Source: an uncultured Thermoleophilia bacterium (lineage in GTDB: Bacteria; Actinomycetota; Thermoleophilia; Miltoncostaeales; Miltoncostaeaceae). From it: a stretch of DNA of 64,000 nucleotides. The stretch is from contig CALIKX010000026.1 of assembly GCA_938017905.1 (NCBI GenBank), forward strand, positions 28,868-92,867. Reading direction: 5' to 3'. Position 1 is the stretch's first letter. Each line of letters begins with the position of its first letter. The notes under the pieces are model-generated. The model was not told where the DNA came from and made no database searches. It was given only the letters and a program-made list of their open reading frames with translations. The position numbers were made by a program, and so were the translations under genes. Of the stretch, positions 33,071 through 43,066 are shown in pieces.

Positions 33071-34641
33071 GCAAAATAGCTCCCGGGGCCCCCACCGTGG
33101 TGATCGGCGGCGGGCTGGCCGGCATGACGGCGGCGCTGCGCATCGCGGGCCGCGTCCCCGTGGTCATCGTCACCAAGGCGGCGCTGGGCGAGGGCAGCAC
33201 GCAGTGGGCGCAGGGGGGCATCGCCGCGGCCGTCGGACCCGGTGATTCCGTCGAGGCCCACGTACGGGACACCCTGGACGCCGGCGCCGGCATGGGCGAC
33301 GCGGGGACCGCACGGGCCGTGTGCGGGGACGCGCCCGGGCTGATCGCTGAACTGGAGCGCCTCGGCGTGCGCTTCGACCGGGCCGGCGACGCCCTCGCGC
33401 TCGCCCGGGAGGGAGCCCACTCACTCCCACGCGTGGTCCACGCGGGGGGCGACGAGACCGGACGCCACGTGGCCGCCGCGCTCGCGCGTGCCGTGCACGC
33501 CCACGCGGGCATCCGGGTGGTCGAGCACGCCGCGGTGCGGGATCTGGTCACGGGGGACACGGGCGTCGACGGCGTGCGCCTGGAGGACGGCAAGGTAATC
33601 GCGGCCCGGGCCGTGATCCTCGCGACCGGCGGGTCCGGTCACCTGTTCGCCCGCACCACCAACCCTGCAGGGGCAACGGCCGACGGCCCCGCGCTCGCGC
33701 GGCGCGCCGGGGCCGCGCTGGCGGATCTGGAGATGGTGCAGTTCCACCCCACCGCCCTGGCAGTGGGCCCGAGCCCGCTCGCGCTGGTGAGCGAGGCGGT
33801 GCGCGGCGCCGGGGGGATGCTGTACGACCGCGCCGGGGAGCCGGTGATGGCCGGCGTGCACCCCATGGGCGACCTGGGCCCGCGCGACGTGGTAGCCCGG
33901 GCGGTGTTCCGGCGGGCACGGGAGACCGGCGCCGACGTGGTCATGAGCCTGGCGCACCTCGACCCGGAGCGCGTGCATGCGCGGTTCCCCGGGGTGGCCG
34001 CACTGTGCGCTGCGCACGGGATCGACCTCGCGCGAGACCCCGTACCCGTGACGCCCGCCGCCCACTACGCGATGGGCGGGGTGCTCACGGATCTCGACGG
34101 GCGCACCACGGTCCCCGGCCTGTGGGCCGTGGGCGAATGCGGATGCACCGGACTGCATGGCGCGAACCGGCTGGCATCCAACGGGCTCCTCGAGGCCGCT
34201 GCGCTCGGACGCCGGGCCGCAGACGCAGTGGCCGACGGCGACCGCACGCCCGCTCCGGGCCCGCGGGCCGACCCCGCGCCCCTCGCCGTCGGCGATGCCG
34301 ACGGGGCGACGGTGCGCGCCGCGGTGGGGCGGATCATGTGGGACGACTGCGGCCTGGAGCGCGACGCCTGTGGCCTGGAGAGCGCGGCACTCGAACTGGA
34401 GGCCCTGCCCCGCCCGGCGGATGCCGGGACGGCGGGACTGCGCGAGGTCGCGCAACTCGTGGTCCGCGCGGCCATGGCGCGCGAGGAGAGCCGCGGCGCG
34501 CACCACCGCTCGGACTTCCCCGACCCGGACCCCGCAGGGCCCACGCGCACCTGCTGGGCCGGCGACCTGCCCTTCCCCGTTCCCACCACGACCCCGGTAC
34601 CGGCGGCACGGCCGTCGATCGACCTGACGGAGGTAGCGTGA
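33055..34641 (+). CDS. nadB: L-aspartate oxidase
   Basis: The 528-residue flavoprotein oxidises L-aspartate to iminoaspartate, the first step of de novo NAD synthesis. The FAD-binding motif is VVIGGGLAGMTAAL. The fumarate-reductase-like core includes STQWAQGGIAAAVG, LEMVQFHPTAL, VTPAAHYAMGGVLTD and GLHGANRLASNGLLEA. ATG 33055 is very close to the predicted transcription start. The 3' end overlaps nadA by 4 nt (GTGA). The upstream repeat probably regulates the operon. Confidence 0.95.
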   Translation: MTSIRRKIAPGAPTVVIGGGLAGMTAALRIAGRVPVVIVTKAALGEGSTQWAQGGIAAAVGPGDSVEAHVRDTLDAGAGMGDAGTARAVCGDAPGLIAELERLGVRFDRAGDALALAREGAHSLPRVVHAGGDETGRHVAAALARAVHAHAGIRVVEHAAVRDLVTGDTGVDGVRLEDGKVIAARAVILATGGSGHLFARTTNPAGATADGPALARRAGAALADLEMVQFHPTALAVGPSPLALVSEAVRGAGGMLYDRAGEPVMAGVHPMGDLGPRDVVARAVFRRARETGADVVMSLAHLDPERVHARFPGVAALCAAHGIDLARDPVPVTPAAHYAMGGVLTDLDGRTTVPGLWAVGECGCTGLHGANRLASNGLLEAAALGRRAADAVADGDRTPAPGPRADPAPLAVGDADGATVRAAVGRIMWDDCGLERDACGLESAALELEALPRPADAGTAGLREVAQLVVRAAMAREESRGAHHRSDFPDPDPAGPTRTCWAGDLPFPVPTTTPVPAARPSIDLTEVA

Positions 34642-35738
34642 CCACCACCGCCCCCACGTGCGCCATCCCGGCGCCGGAGACCACGGTGCCCGACGCCGAG
34701 CTGATCGCCCGGGCCACCGCCGCGCGCGGGGAACTGGGCGACCGCCTGGTGATCCTCGGCCACCACTACCAGAAGCACGAGGTCATCCGGTTCGCCGACA
34801 TCACGGGCGACTCGTTCCTGCTGGCGCGCCGCGGCGCCGAGGCCACCCACGCCGACCTGGTGCTGTTCCTCGGCGTGTATTTCATGGCCGAGGCGGCGGA
34901 CATCCTGTCGCGCGATCACCAGCGCGTGGTGCTTCCCGACCTCGGGGCGGGGTGCCACCTTGCCGAGTGCGCCGACATCTTCACCGTGAACGACGCGTGG
35001 CAGCAGATCACCGACGCGTTCCCCGACCGCACCATCGTCCCGCTCACCTACATGAACTCAGGAGCGGACCTGAAGGCCTTCGTCGGCAGGAACGGCGGAG
35101 CGGTATGCACGTCCGGGAACGCCGAGCGTGCATTCCGGTGGGCCCGTGAGCAGGGCGACATGGTGTTCTTCTTCCCCGACGAGCACCTGGGCCGAAACAC
35201 CGCCTGCCGCCTGGGGATGGACCCCACGGACCCGGTGGTGTGGGACCCCCGCCAGGCCGACCTGGGCGGCATCGGGCCCGACGCCCTGTCCGCCGCGGAG
35301 ATCGTGCTGTGGAAGGGCTTCTGCAACGTCCACACGGGCTTCACCGTGCCGCAGATCCATGAGGCCCGCCAGCAGCACCCCGACGTGACGGTGATCGTGC
35401 ACCCCGAGTGCCCGCGGCCCGTCGTGGAGGCGGCCGACGAGGACGGCAGCACCGAGTACATCATCCGCCGGGTGGGCGAGATGCCCGCCGGGGCGACGGT
35501 GGCGATCGGCACGGACTGGAACCTGGTCGACCGGCTGCGCCTGCAGCACCCGGACAAGACGGTCTTCTGCCTGAAGGAGGACCTCTGCCCGTGCGTCACC
35601 ATGAACCGGATCACTCTGCCGAAGCTCACGTGGGCGCTGGAGAACCTGGCCGCGGGCGACGTGGTGAACGTCGTGAGCGTCGATGACGCGATGGCAGCGG
35701 ATGCGCGCCTAGCCCTCGATCGCATGCTCGCCCTCTGA
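34638..35738 (+). CDS. nadA: Quinolinate synthase
   Basis: The 366-residue [4Fe-4S] enzyme condenses iminoaspartate with dihydroxyacetone phosphate to quinolinate. Conserved blocks are ILGHHYQKHEVIRFADITGD, PDLGAGCHLAECA, VPLTYMNSGADLKAF, WKGFCNVHTGF, HPECPRPVVEAAD and KEDLCPCVTMN, which supply the cluster cysteines. The GTG follows GGAGGTAGC, a good ribosome-binding site, and overlaps the nadB stop. The stop overlaps the nadC ATG by one base. Confidence 0.96.
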   Translation: MTTTAPTCAIPAPETTVPDAELIARATAARGELGDRLVILGHHYQKHEVIRFADITGDSFLLARRGAEATHADLVLFLGVYFMAEAADILSRDHQRVVLPDLGAGCHLAECADIFTVNDAWQQITDAFPDRTIVPLTYMNSGADLKAFVGRNGGAVCTSGNAERAFRWAREQGDMVFFFPDEHLGRNTACRLGMDPTDPVVWDPRQADLGGIGPDALSAAEIVLWKGFCNVHTGFTVPQIHEARQQHPDVTVIVHPECPRPVVEAADEDGSTEYIIRRVGEMPAGATVAIGTDWNLVDRLRLQHPDKTVFCLKEDLCPCVTMNRITLPKLTWALENLAAGDVVNVVSVDDAMAADARLALDRMLAL

Positions 35739-36559
35739 TGGACCTGCAGGCGCTCGTGGCCGCCGCCCTGGCCGAGGACCTGGGCACCGCGGGTGATGTG
35801 ACCTCGCAGGTGACGGTTCCCGATGGCGCGCGTGCGCGGGGGCGGGTGGTCGCGCGCTCGGGCGGCGTGCTGGCGGGCCGGGAGTTCGGCGAGGAGGTGC
35901 TGCGCCAGATGAACCTGACCGGCACCTGGCAGGCCGCCGACGGCGCAGTGCTATCGCCCGGTGAGAGCGTGCTGGGGGTGGACGGGCCGGCCCACGCGGT
36001 GCTGTCCGCCGAGCGCACCCTGCTGAACGGGCTGTCCCACCTGTCGGGAATCGCCACCATGACGGCGCGGTTCGTGGAGGCGGCCCGCCCTGCGCGCGTG
36101 CTGGACACCCGCAAGACCACGCCCGGATGGCGTGCGCTGGAGAAGCGCGCAGTGGCCGCCGGAGGTGGCGTGAACCACCGCATGGGGCTGCACGACATGG
36201 TCCTGGTGAAGGACAACCACCTGGCCCTCGGCGGAGTGGACCTTCCCGCGGCCGTGGCCCGGGCCCGCGAGACCCTGCCCGGTACCCCCGTGGAGGTGGA
36301 GGCCGACGACCTGGAGGGCGTGCGGCGGGCACTCGCCGCCGGCGCCGATCGCGTGCTGCTCGACAATATGGACGAGGCCTCCATGCGCGAGGCCGTGGCG
36401 CTCTGCCGCGGGCACGCGGTGACGGAGGCCTCAGGCGGAATGGACCTCACGGGCGTGGCGCGCGCTGCCGCATGCGGGGTGGACTTCGTGAGCGTGGGCG
36501 CCCTGACCCACTCCGCCCCGGCGCTGGACCTGGCGCTGGACCTGGACCCGCCCCGATGA
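35738..36559 (+). CDS. nadC: Nicotinate-nucleotide pyrophosphorylase
   Basis: The 273-residue quinolinate phosphoribosyltransferase makes nicotinate mononucleotide from quinolinate and PRPP. The AEDLGTAGDVTSQ start, LNGLSHLSGIAT, DTRKTTPGWRALEKRAV (substrate-binding Arg and Lys), GGGVNHRMGLHDMVLVKDNH, EVEADDLE and LLDNMDEASMREAV all match. It completes the nadBAC operon with a TGATG junction. A 79-bp gap then separates it from the dehydrogenase operon. Confidence 0.96.
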   Translation: MDLQALVAAALAEDLGTAGDVTSQVTVPDGARARGRVVARSGGVLAGREFGEEVLRQMNLTGTWQAADGAVLSPGESVLGVDGPAHAVLSAERTLLNGLSHLSGIATMTARFVEAARPARVLDTRKTTPGWRALEKRAVAAGGGVNHRMGLHDMVLVKDNHLALGGVDLPAAVARARETLPGTPVEVEADDLEGVRRALAAGADRVLLDNMDEASMREAVALCRGHAVTEASGGMDLTGVARAAACGVDFVSVGALTHSAPALDLALDLDPPR

Positions 36560-36638
36560 TGGAGCACTGTCCCCCTGCCACGGCGCAACTGGCGCATGGG
36601 CCGCGGCCGGTTGGCGGGGGTATGCTCGGGGCTCGAAC

Positions 36639-39600
36639 GTGACGCCTGCCGACACAACGATTCAGATCCTCCTTCCGGTCCTCGGCGAGTCGGTGACCGA
36701 GGGCACCGTGATCGAGTGGCGCAAGGCGATCGGCGACCCGGTTGCCGAGGGCGAGACCCTCCTCGAGGTCACCACCGACAAGGTGGACGTGGAGATTCCG
36801 TCGCCTGCCGGTGGCGTGCTCGCCGCCATCGCCACCGAGCCCGGTGCCGCCGTGGAGGTGGGACAACTGCTCGGCGAGATCACGGCGGGCGACGGCGCCG
36901 CGCCGGCCGCCCCGTCGCCCGCCACGGATGGCACCGCGGCAGGCGGGGCCTCCGCCAACGGTGCATCCGGGGCGCTCGTGGCCATTCAGTTGCCCGACAT
37001 GGAGTCGGTGACCGAGGGCACCGTCATCGAATGGAAGAAGGCCGTCGGCGACCCGGTGGCGCAGGACGAGATCATCGTGGAGGTATCCACCGACAAGGTG
37101 GACCTCGAGGTGCCCTCCCCGGTGTCGGGGACGTTGGCCGAGATCGCGGTACCGGCCGGCGAGATGTTCGAGGTGGTGAATCCGCTCGGGCAGGTGGCGG
37201 CGGGTGCCGCCCCGTCCGGCGCGGCGGGCACCCCTGCTCCCGCGGGCAACGCCACCGCTCCCACCCCGGCCGCAGCCCCGCCGCCACCGGCGCGTGACGT
37301 GGCGGCCTCCCCCATCGCGCGGCGCGTGGCGTACGAGAAGGGCGTGGACCTGGCGACCGTCACCGGCACGGGGCCGGGGGGCCTCATCCGCCGGGCAGAT
37401 GTGGAGAACGCCGGCACCACGGGCGGCATGGCCGACCCGCCGCCCCCCGTCGGGGAGGAGCTGGTGCGACTGACCGGCCCCGCCGCGGCGCTTGCCGACT
37501 ACATGGACGAGAGCCGGTCCATCCCCACGGCCACCACCTTCCGCACCATCTCGGTGCAGATGCTCGACGCCGAGCGCAAGCGCCTGAACGAGGCCCTCGC
37601 GGTCGCCGGCGGCGGCAAGCTGTCGTTCACCCACATCATCGCGTGGGCGATCGTGCGCGCCGTGCAGGAGACGCCGGTGATGGCCACCGCCTTCGCGCGC
37701 GCGGACGGGAAGCCGCACAAGATCCCGCGCGACACCGTGGATCTGGGGATCGCGGTGGACGTGGAACGCAAGGACGGCAGCCGCTCGCTGCTGGTCCCGG
37801 TGATCCGCGACTGCGCGGGCCTGGGGTTCCAGGGGTTCCGCGCCGCGTTCGACGACCTCATCCAGCGCTCGCGTACCGGCAAGATCAGCCCCGACGAGCT
37901 CAAGGGCGCAGGCGTCACCCTCACCAATCCCGGGGGCTTCGGCACCAACGCATCGGTGCCGCGCCTGATGACCGGCCAGGGCACCATCGTGGCCACGGGC
38001 GGCATCACGTGGCCTCCGGGCATGGAGGGCGTGCCCGGCGACCTGCTGAAGGTGTGGGGCGTGTCGAAGGTGATGACGGTCACCTCCACGTACGACCACC
38101 GGGTCATCCAGGGCGCCGAGAGCGGCGCCTTCCTGCGCGACCTGGCCGGGCTGCTCGCGGGCGATCACGGGTTCTACGACGAGATCCGCGCGGCCCTGGG
38201 CCTGCCCGCCGCGCCGCCTCTGGACTTCACCCCACAGGCCGCCGCGCCTGACGCGGGTCCGGCGCCGGTGGCCGCGAGCGCCGACGAGGAGACCCTCACG
38301 GCCGTCGCCGGTGCCATGTCGCTGCTCCGCGCGTTCCGCACCTACGGCCACCTGGCGGCCCACCTCGACCCCCTGGGATCCGAGCCGCCCGGCGACCCGT
38401 CGCTGGACCCGGCATGGGTGGGCCTCACCCCTGAGCAGATGAAGCTGGTCCCGGCATCCCTGCTGGGCGTCGCCGTGCCGGGGGCCACGTTCTCCGAGGC
38501 CTACCCCGCGCTGAAGGACACCTACTGCGGCACGATCGCCTACGAGATCGAGCACATCTCCAACCATGACCAGCGGCAGTGGCTGCGCGAGTTCATCGAG
38601 TCCGGCCAGGTGCGTGCGCGGCTTCCGCGCGACGAGCGCCGCGCCGCGCTGGAGCGGCTGGTATCGGTGGAGGTGTTTGAGCGCTTCCTGCGGCGCACGT
38701 ACCTGGGCCAGAAGACCTTCTCGCTCGAGGGCTGCGACGCGCTCATCCCGATGATGGACGAGGTGGTGCAGCGGGTCTCCGAGGCCGGTGTGCCCAAGGT
38801 GCACATCGGCATGGCCCATCGCGGTCGACTGGCCAGCATCATGCACACCCTCGGCAGGCCGCCGGAGTCGATCCTGGCCGAGTTCGAGGGGCAGGTGGAG
38901 CACACCGACGACGGCGAGGACCACGCCGACGGCGAGCCCTACGCCGCCGCCGGCGACGTGAAGTACCACCTGGGCGCCGAGGGCACGTTCCGCTCGCGTG
39001 CGGACAAGTCGGTTCACGTCTTCCTCGATGCCAACCCCAGCCACCTTGAGCAGGTGAACGCCGTGGCCGAGGGCGGCGTGCGCGCCACGCAGACCATCCG
39101 GGCCAACCCCATCGCCGAGCACGACCCCAACCGCGCGGTCGCGCTGCTCATCCACGGCGACGCCGCCTTCCCGGGCCAGGGCGTGGTGGCCGAGACGCTG
39201 AACCTGCAGGGGCTGGCCGGCTACTCCACCGGCGGCACCATCCACATCATCGTGAACAATCAGGTGGGCTTCACCACCGACCCCGAGGACAGCCGCTCCA
39301 CCCGGTACGCGAGTGATATGGCCAAGGGCTTCGACATGCCCATCGTCCACGTGAACGCCGACGACGCGGATGCCTGCATCGCCGCGGTGCACCTGGCCAC
39401 GCAGTTCCGCGAGCGGTTCGGCCACGACGTGCTGATCGACCTCATCGGGTACCGCCGCCTGGGCCACAACGAACTGGATGAGCCCGCCTACACCCAGCCC
39501 GTGATGGCGCGCACCATCAAGGAGCACCCCACGGTGGCGCGCATCTTCGCGGACCGGCTCATCGAGGACCGGGTGATCTCGGAGGACGACTACGCGGCGA

Positions 39601-40925
39601 TGGTCGCGGAGGCCGAGGAGCGCATGTCCGCCGCGCACAAGCGCGTGCAGTCGGGCCTGGAGCAGGGCTCCGACCAGGAGTCGAGCCGCGACAAGCGGCG
39701 TCGCGCGAAGACGCAGGTGGTCAAGACGCGCGTGAGCGAGTCCACGCTGCGCGGCCTGAACGAGCAGCTGCACCTGCCGCCCGACGGCTTCCCCGTGCAC
39801 GCCAAGCTCACGCCGCAGCTGGACCGCCGGCGCGCCGCGCTGGACGAGGACGGCGCAATCACCTGGGGCCACGCCGAGGCCCTGGCATTCGCCTCGCTGC
39901 TCACCGAGGGCGTGCCCGTGCGGCTGACCGGCCAGGACGTGGCGCGCGGCACCTTCACCCAGCGCCACCTGGAGCTGCACCACACGTCCGACGACGAGTC
40001 GTACCACGCGGGCAAGGGCGAGGTGTTCATCCCCATGCAGCACCTGCTGCGCGCGAAGGCGTCGTTCGAGCTGCACAACAGCCCTCTGTCGGAGGCCGCC
40101 TGCGTGGGCTTCGAGTACGGGTACTCCACCACCGCGCCCGAGGCACTGGTGATCTGGGAGGCGCAGTACGGCGACTTCGCCAACGGCGCGCAGATCATGA
40201 TCGACCAGTTCCTGTCAGCCGGGCAGGCCAAGTGGGGCGTGCGCTCGCGGCTGACCCTGCTCCTGCCCCACGGCTACGAGGGCAATGGCCCCGAGCACTC
40301 CTCCGCCCGTCCCGAGCGCTTCCTGCGCCTGGCGGCCGAGGGCAACATGCGCATCGCCAACTGCTCCACGGCGGCCAACTACTTCCACCTCATCCGCCGC
40401 CAGGGCCTGCTGGACGAGATCCGCCCGCTCGTGGTATTCACGCCCAAGAGCCTGCTGCGTGCCAAGGCCGCGTCCAGCAGCCTGGCCGACCTGGCCGATG
40501 GCCGGTTCGAGCCCGTGCTGCCCGACCCGCGCGTGACCGATCCGGCGGAGGTCACCCGCCTGCTGCTGTGCACCGGCAAGATCTTCCACGAGCTCGACGG
40601 CCACCCGGACCGGGCGAACCATCCGGAGCTCGCCATCGGGCGCATCGAGCAGCTGTACCCGTTCCCGCGCGAGGAGTTGCTGGCCCTCTACGAGAGCTAC
40701 CCGAACCTCGAGACGGTGCAGTGGGTGCAGGAGGAGCCGCGCAACATGGGCGCGTGGTCGTTCGTGACCCGCCGCATCGAGCGCCTTCTGCCGGTCGAGG
40801 AGTTCGAGTACGTAGGCCGCCCTGCGCGCGCGTCGGTGAGCGAGGGCTACCCGCAGACACACCAGCTCGAGCAGGCGCGCGTGCTCGAGGACGCCCTCGC
40901 GGGCAGGGAGATGACGTTCTCATGA
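36639..40925 (+). CDS. 2-oxoglutarate dehydrogenase E2-E1 fusion with two lipoyl domains
   Basis: The 1428-residue fusion holds, in order: lipoyl domain 1 (residues 8-84, lipoyl Lys48 in TTDKVDVE), lipoyl domain 2 (113-189, Lys153 in STDKVDLE), a peripheral subunit-binding domain (about 222-257, ASPIARRVAYEKGVDL), an E2 succinyltransferase core (about 275-530, TYDHRVIQGAESG with His487), and a full E1 (about 548-1428) with HGDAAFPGQG, RLGHNELDEP and the C-terminal PHGYEGNGPEHSSARPERF. Mycobacterial Kgd and corynebacterial OdhA share the E2-core/E1 fusion but have no lipoyl domains, so this is a more complete version. TATGCT (36621-36626) is a likely -10. It overlaps the E3 gene by 4 nt. Confidence 0.93.
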   Translation: MTPADTTIQILLPVLGESVTEGTVIEWRKAIGDPVAEGETLLEVTTDKVDVEIPSPAGGVLAAIATEPGAAVEVGQLLGEITAGDGAAPAAPSPATDGTAAGGASANGASGALVAIQLPDMESVTEGTVIEWKKAVGDPVAQDEIIVEVSTDKVDLEVPSPVSGTLAEIAVPAGEMFEVVNPLGQVAAGAAPSGAAGTPAPAGNATAPTPAAAPPPPARDVAASPIARRVAYEKGVDLATVTGTGPGGLIRRADVENAGTTGGMADPPPPVGEELVRLTGPAAALADYMDESRSIPTATTFRTISVQMLDAERKRLNEALAVAGGGKLSFTHIIAWAIVRAVQETPVMATAFARADGKPHKIPRDTVDLGIAVDVERKDGSRSLLVPVIRDCAGLGFQGFRAAFDDLIQRSRTGKISPDELKGAGVTLTNPGGFGTNASVPRLMTGQGTIVATGGITWPPGMEGVPGDLLKVWGVSKVMTVTSTYDHRVIQGAESGAFLRDLAGLLAGDHGFYDEIRAALGLPAAPPLDFTPQAAAPDAGPAPVAASADEETLTAVAGAMSLLRAFRTYGHLAAHLDPLGSEPPGDPSLDPAWVGLTPEQMKLVPASLLGVAVPGATFSEAYPALKDTYCGTIAYEIEHISNHDQRQWLREFIESGQVRARLPRDERRAALERLVSVEVFERFLRRTYLGQKTFSLEGCDALIPMMDEVVQRVSEAGVPKVHIGMAHRGRLASIMHTLGRPPESILAEFEGQVEHTDDGEDHADGEPYAAAGDVKYHLGAEGTFRSRADKSVHVFLDANPSHLEQVNAVAEGGVRATQTIRANPIAEHDPNRAVALLIHGDAAFPGQGVVAETLNLQGLAGYSTGGTIHIIVNNQVGFTTDPEDSRSTRYASDMAKGFDMPIVHVNADDADACIAAVHLATQFRERFGHDVLIDLIGYRRLGHNELDEPAYTQPVMARTIKEHPTVARIFADRLIEDRVISEDDYAAMVAEAEERMSAAHKRVQSGLEQGSDQESSRDKRRRAKTQVVKTRVSESTLRGLNEQLHLPPDGFPVHAKLTPQLDRRRAALDEDGAITWGHAEALAFASLLTEGVPVRLTGQDVARGTFTQRHLELHHTSDDESYHAGKGEVFIPMQHLLRAKASFELHNSPLSEAACVGFEYGYSTTAPEALVIWEAQYGDFANGAQIMIDQFLSAGQAKWGVRSRLTLLLPHGYEGNGPEHSSARPERFLRLAAEGNMRIANCSTAANYFHLIRRQGLLDEIRPLVVFTPKSLLRAKAASSSLADLADGRFEPVLPDPRVTDPAEVTRLLLCTGKIFHELDGHPDRANHPELAIGRIEQLYPFPREELLALYESYPNLETVQWVQEEPRNMGAWSFVTRRIERLLPVEEFEYVGRPARASVSEGYPQTHQLEQARVLEDALAGREMTFS

Positions 40926-42298
40926 GTGATGGGCCTCGCGTCGTTGTGCTGGGAGGGGGCCCGGGCGGCGACGTGGCCGCCCTCCGTGCCGCGCAGATGG
41001 GCGCGCAGGTCACCCTGGTGGAGCGCGCGGAACTCGGGGGCACCTGCCTCAACTGGGGCTGCATCCCCACCAAGGCCCTGCTGGCCGCCAGCGACCTGCT
41101 GCGCAAGATCCGCGAGGCCAAGGAGTTCGGGATCCTCGTGGGGGAGGTCGGGTACGACTTCGCCGCGATGATGTCCCGCAAGGACGACATCGTCGGGAAG
41201 ATGCGCGGGGGCGTGCAGGGGGCCTGCGACCGCAAGGGCGTCGTCGTCGTGAAGGGCCAGGGCGTGGTGGACGGGGACGCCGTGGTGGTGGACGGCACCC
41301 GGCATGAGTTCGACCACCTCATCGTGGCCACCGGCACCGAGCCCGCGGGCCTGCCCGGGATCGACATGGACCACCCGGCGGTGCTCACGTCCAACGACGT
41401 GCTGGTGATGCCCGAGGTGCCGGAGAGCATGATCATCCTGGGCGCCGGGGTCATCGGGTGCGAGTTCGCCAGCCTGTTCCAGCCGCTCGGCGTGCAGGTG
41501 ACGATGGTCGAGATGCTCGACCGGATCCTCGCCGGCATCGATACGCGCACCGCCAAGCAGTTCCAGAAGACGCTTCAGAAGGACGGCGCGCAGATCCACC
41601 TCGGCCGGCGTCTTGAGGAGGTCGTCTCCTACTCCGATGACGGCGTCACGATCCGCCTCGACGACGGCACCGAGCTGAGCGCCGCGAAGCTTCTCATCTC
41701 CATTGGCCGCAAGCCGCAGACCGCCGGCATCGGGCTGGAGGACGCCGGGATCGAGGTGAACGAACGCGGCCACGTGGTGGTGGATGAGTTCCTCCGCACC
41801 GCCAACCCGAAGGCGTGGGCGGTCGGCGACTGCATCGGCGGACTGCAGCTTGCGCACCTGGCCTCCGCCGAGGGCGCGCGCGCCGCGGAGAACATCCTCG
41901 GGCCGCACCTCATCCCCATGGACCGCACCGTCGTGCCGTCCTGCATCTACACGCACCCCGAGATCGCCACGGTGGGGCTCAACCGCGACACCGCAGAGGA
42001 GCAGGGCGTCACGGTGAAGGTGGGTCAGGCGCGCTTCGCGGGGTCCGGGAAGGCGCTGGGCGAGGGCGAGGCCGACGGCTTCGCGCAGCTCATCGCCGAT
42101 GCCGACACCGACCTGCTGCTGGGCGCCACCATCATGGGCGCGCACGCGGTGGAGATGATCCACGAGGTCGGGGTGGCCATCAGCGACGGCTACACCATGC
42201 GCGACCTGGGCGAGATCATCCACGCGCATCCCACCATCAGCGAGATGGTGATGGACGCCGCCCAGCAGGGCGAGGGCGTGGCGCCCTACCTCTCGTAG
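40922..42298 (+). CDS. lpdA: Dihydrolipoyl dehydrogenase (E3)
   Basis: The 458-residue flavin disulfide reductase reoxidises the lipoyl groups of the dehydrogenase complex with NAD. It has the FAD motif VVLGGGPGGDVAAL, the redox pair GGTCLNWGCIPTKAL, the NAD-binding ILGAGVIGCEFASLF, the second FAD motif AVGDCIGGLQLAHLASAEG, and the catalytic HAHPTISEM at the C-terminus. It is coupled to the E2-E1 fusion by an ATGA overlap, so E1, E2 and E3 are made from one message. Confidence 0.95.
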   Translation: MSDGPRVVVLGGGPGGDVAALRAAQMGAQVTLVERAELGGTCLNWGCIPTKALLAASDLLRKIREAKEFGILVGEVGYDFAAMMSRKDDIVGKMRGGVQGACDRKGVVVVKGQGVVDGDAVVVDGTRHEFDHLIVATGTEPAGLPGIDMDHPAVLTSNDVLVMPEVPESMIILGAGVIGCEFASLFQPLGVQVTMVEMLDRILAGIDTRTAKQFQKTLQKDGAQIHLGRRLEEVVSYSDDGVTIRLDDGTELSAAKLLISIGRKPQTAGIGLEDAGIEVNERGHVVVDEFLRTANPKAWAVGDCIGGLQLAHLASAEGARAAENILGPHLIPMDRTVVPSCIYTHPEIATVGLNRDTAEEQGVTVKVGQARFAGSGKALGEGEADGFAQLIADADTDLLLGATIMGAHAVEMIHEVGVAISDGYTMRDLGEIIHAHPTISEMVMDAAQQGEGVAPYLS

Positions 42299-42300
42299 CG

Positions 42301-43056
42301 ATGCCCGCGCCGCCCGCCGGGTGGCGGCTGGTCGCGCCGGATGCCCAGCCGGTGGCGGGTGCCCTGGCGCTGCCCCAGCGCCTGCTGGATGACGGCGACT
42401 GCCCGGCGCTCGTGGTGCACCGGGTATCCCCTCCCGCCATCACCTGCGGACGGTCGCAGATGGGTGGCATCGACATGCAGGCCGCGCGTGCCGCCGGCAT
42501 CGATGTGCTGCCCCGTGCATCGGGCGGTGGCCCCGTGCTGTGGGACGACGACCTGATCGCGATCGACGTGGTGCTCCCGACCGGGCACCCGCTCCTGCCC
42601 ACGGACGTGGTGGCGGCCTACCGGTGGGTGGGCGAGGCCGTGGCGACGGCGCTCGGCGCCCTGGGGGCGCCCGGGGCGCGCGCGGTGCCCCCGGACGAGG
42701 CACGGGCATGGGGAGACGCCGGCCCCGCATCGGCGCTCTGCTTCGGCGGCATGTCCCCATGGGAGGTCGTATCGGGCCATCGAAAGGTGCTCGGCCTCTC
42801 GCAGGTGCGGCGGCAGGCCGGGGCCATCATCCAGGCGGGCGTGCCCATGAGGCTCGACGCCGACCAGCTCGCGCGCGCGGTGGGTGCCCCGCCGGACGCC
42901 CCCGCACACCTCACGGACTACGCGGCGGGTATCGCGGAACTTGGCGTGCGCGCCAGTCGCGGCGATGTGGAGGATGCCCTCGTGGAGGCCCTGCAGGCGG
43001 CGGGGTCCCCGGCCGGCACCCCCACGACCGGCAGGATGCCGGGCACCCGCGGCTAA
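42301..43056 (+). CDS. Lipoate/octanoate-protein ligase-family protein
   Basis: The 251-residue protein has the BPL/LplA/LipB fold: VHRVSPPAITCGRSQ, LPRASGGGPVLWDDDLIAID (the lipoyl-AMP loop), ALCFGGMSPWEVVSGHRKVLG with the catalytic or binding lysine in HRKVLGLSQVRRQAGAI. It may be a lipoate ligase or a LipM-type octanoyltransferase; LCFGG places a Cys where LipM-like proteins have theirs. It begins 2 nt after the E3 stop and probably modifies the two lipoyl domains of the fusion protein. Confidence 0.78.
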   Translation: MPAPPAGWRLVAPDAQPVAGALALPQRLLDDGDCPALVVHRVSPPAITCGRSQMGGIDMQAARAAGIDVLPRASGGGPVLWDDDLIAIDVVLPTGHPLLPTDVVAAYRWVGEAVATALGALGAPGARAVPPDEARAWGDAGPASALCFGGMSPWEVVSGHRKVLGLSQVRRQAGAIIQAGVPMRLDADQLARAVGAPPDAPAHLTDYAAGIAELGVRASRGDVEDALVEALQAAGSPAGTPTTGRMPGTRG

Positions 43057-43066
43057 CGTGGACTCC

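Noticed and set aside
36447..40076. Very long open frame on the minus strand, opposite the dehydrogenase fusion
   Set aside because: It is antisense to a gene with clear domains throughout, its protein is His/Gly/Arg/Val-rich with no recognisable motif, and long antisense frames are expected at this GC content.
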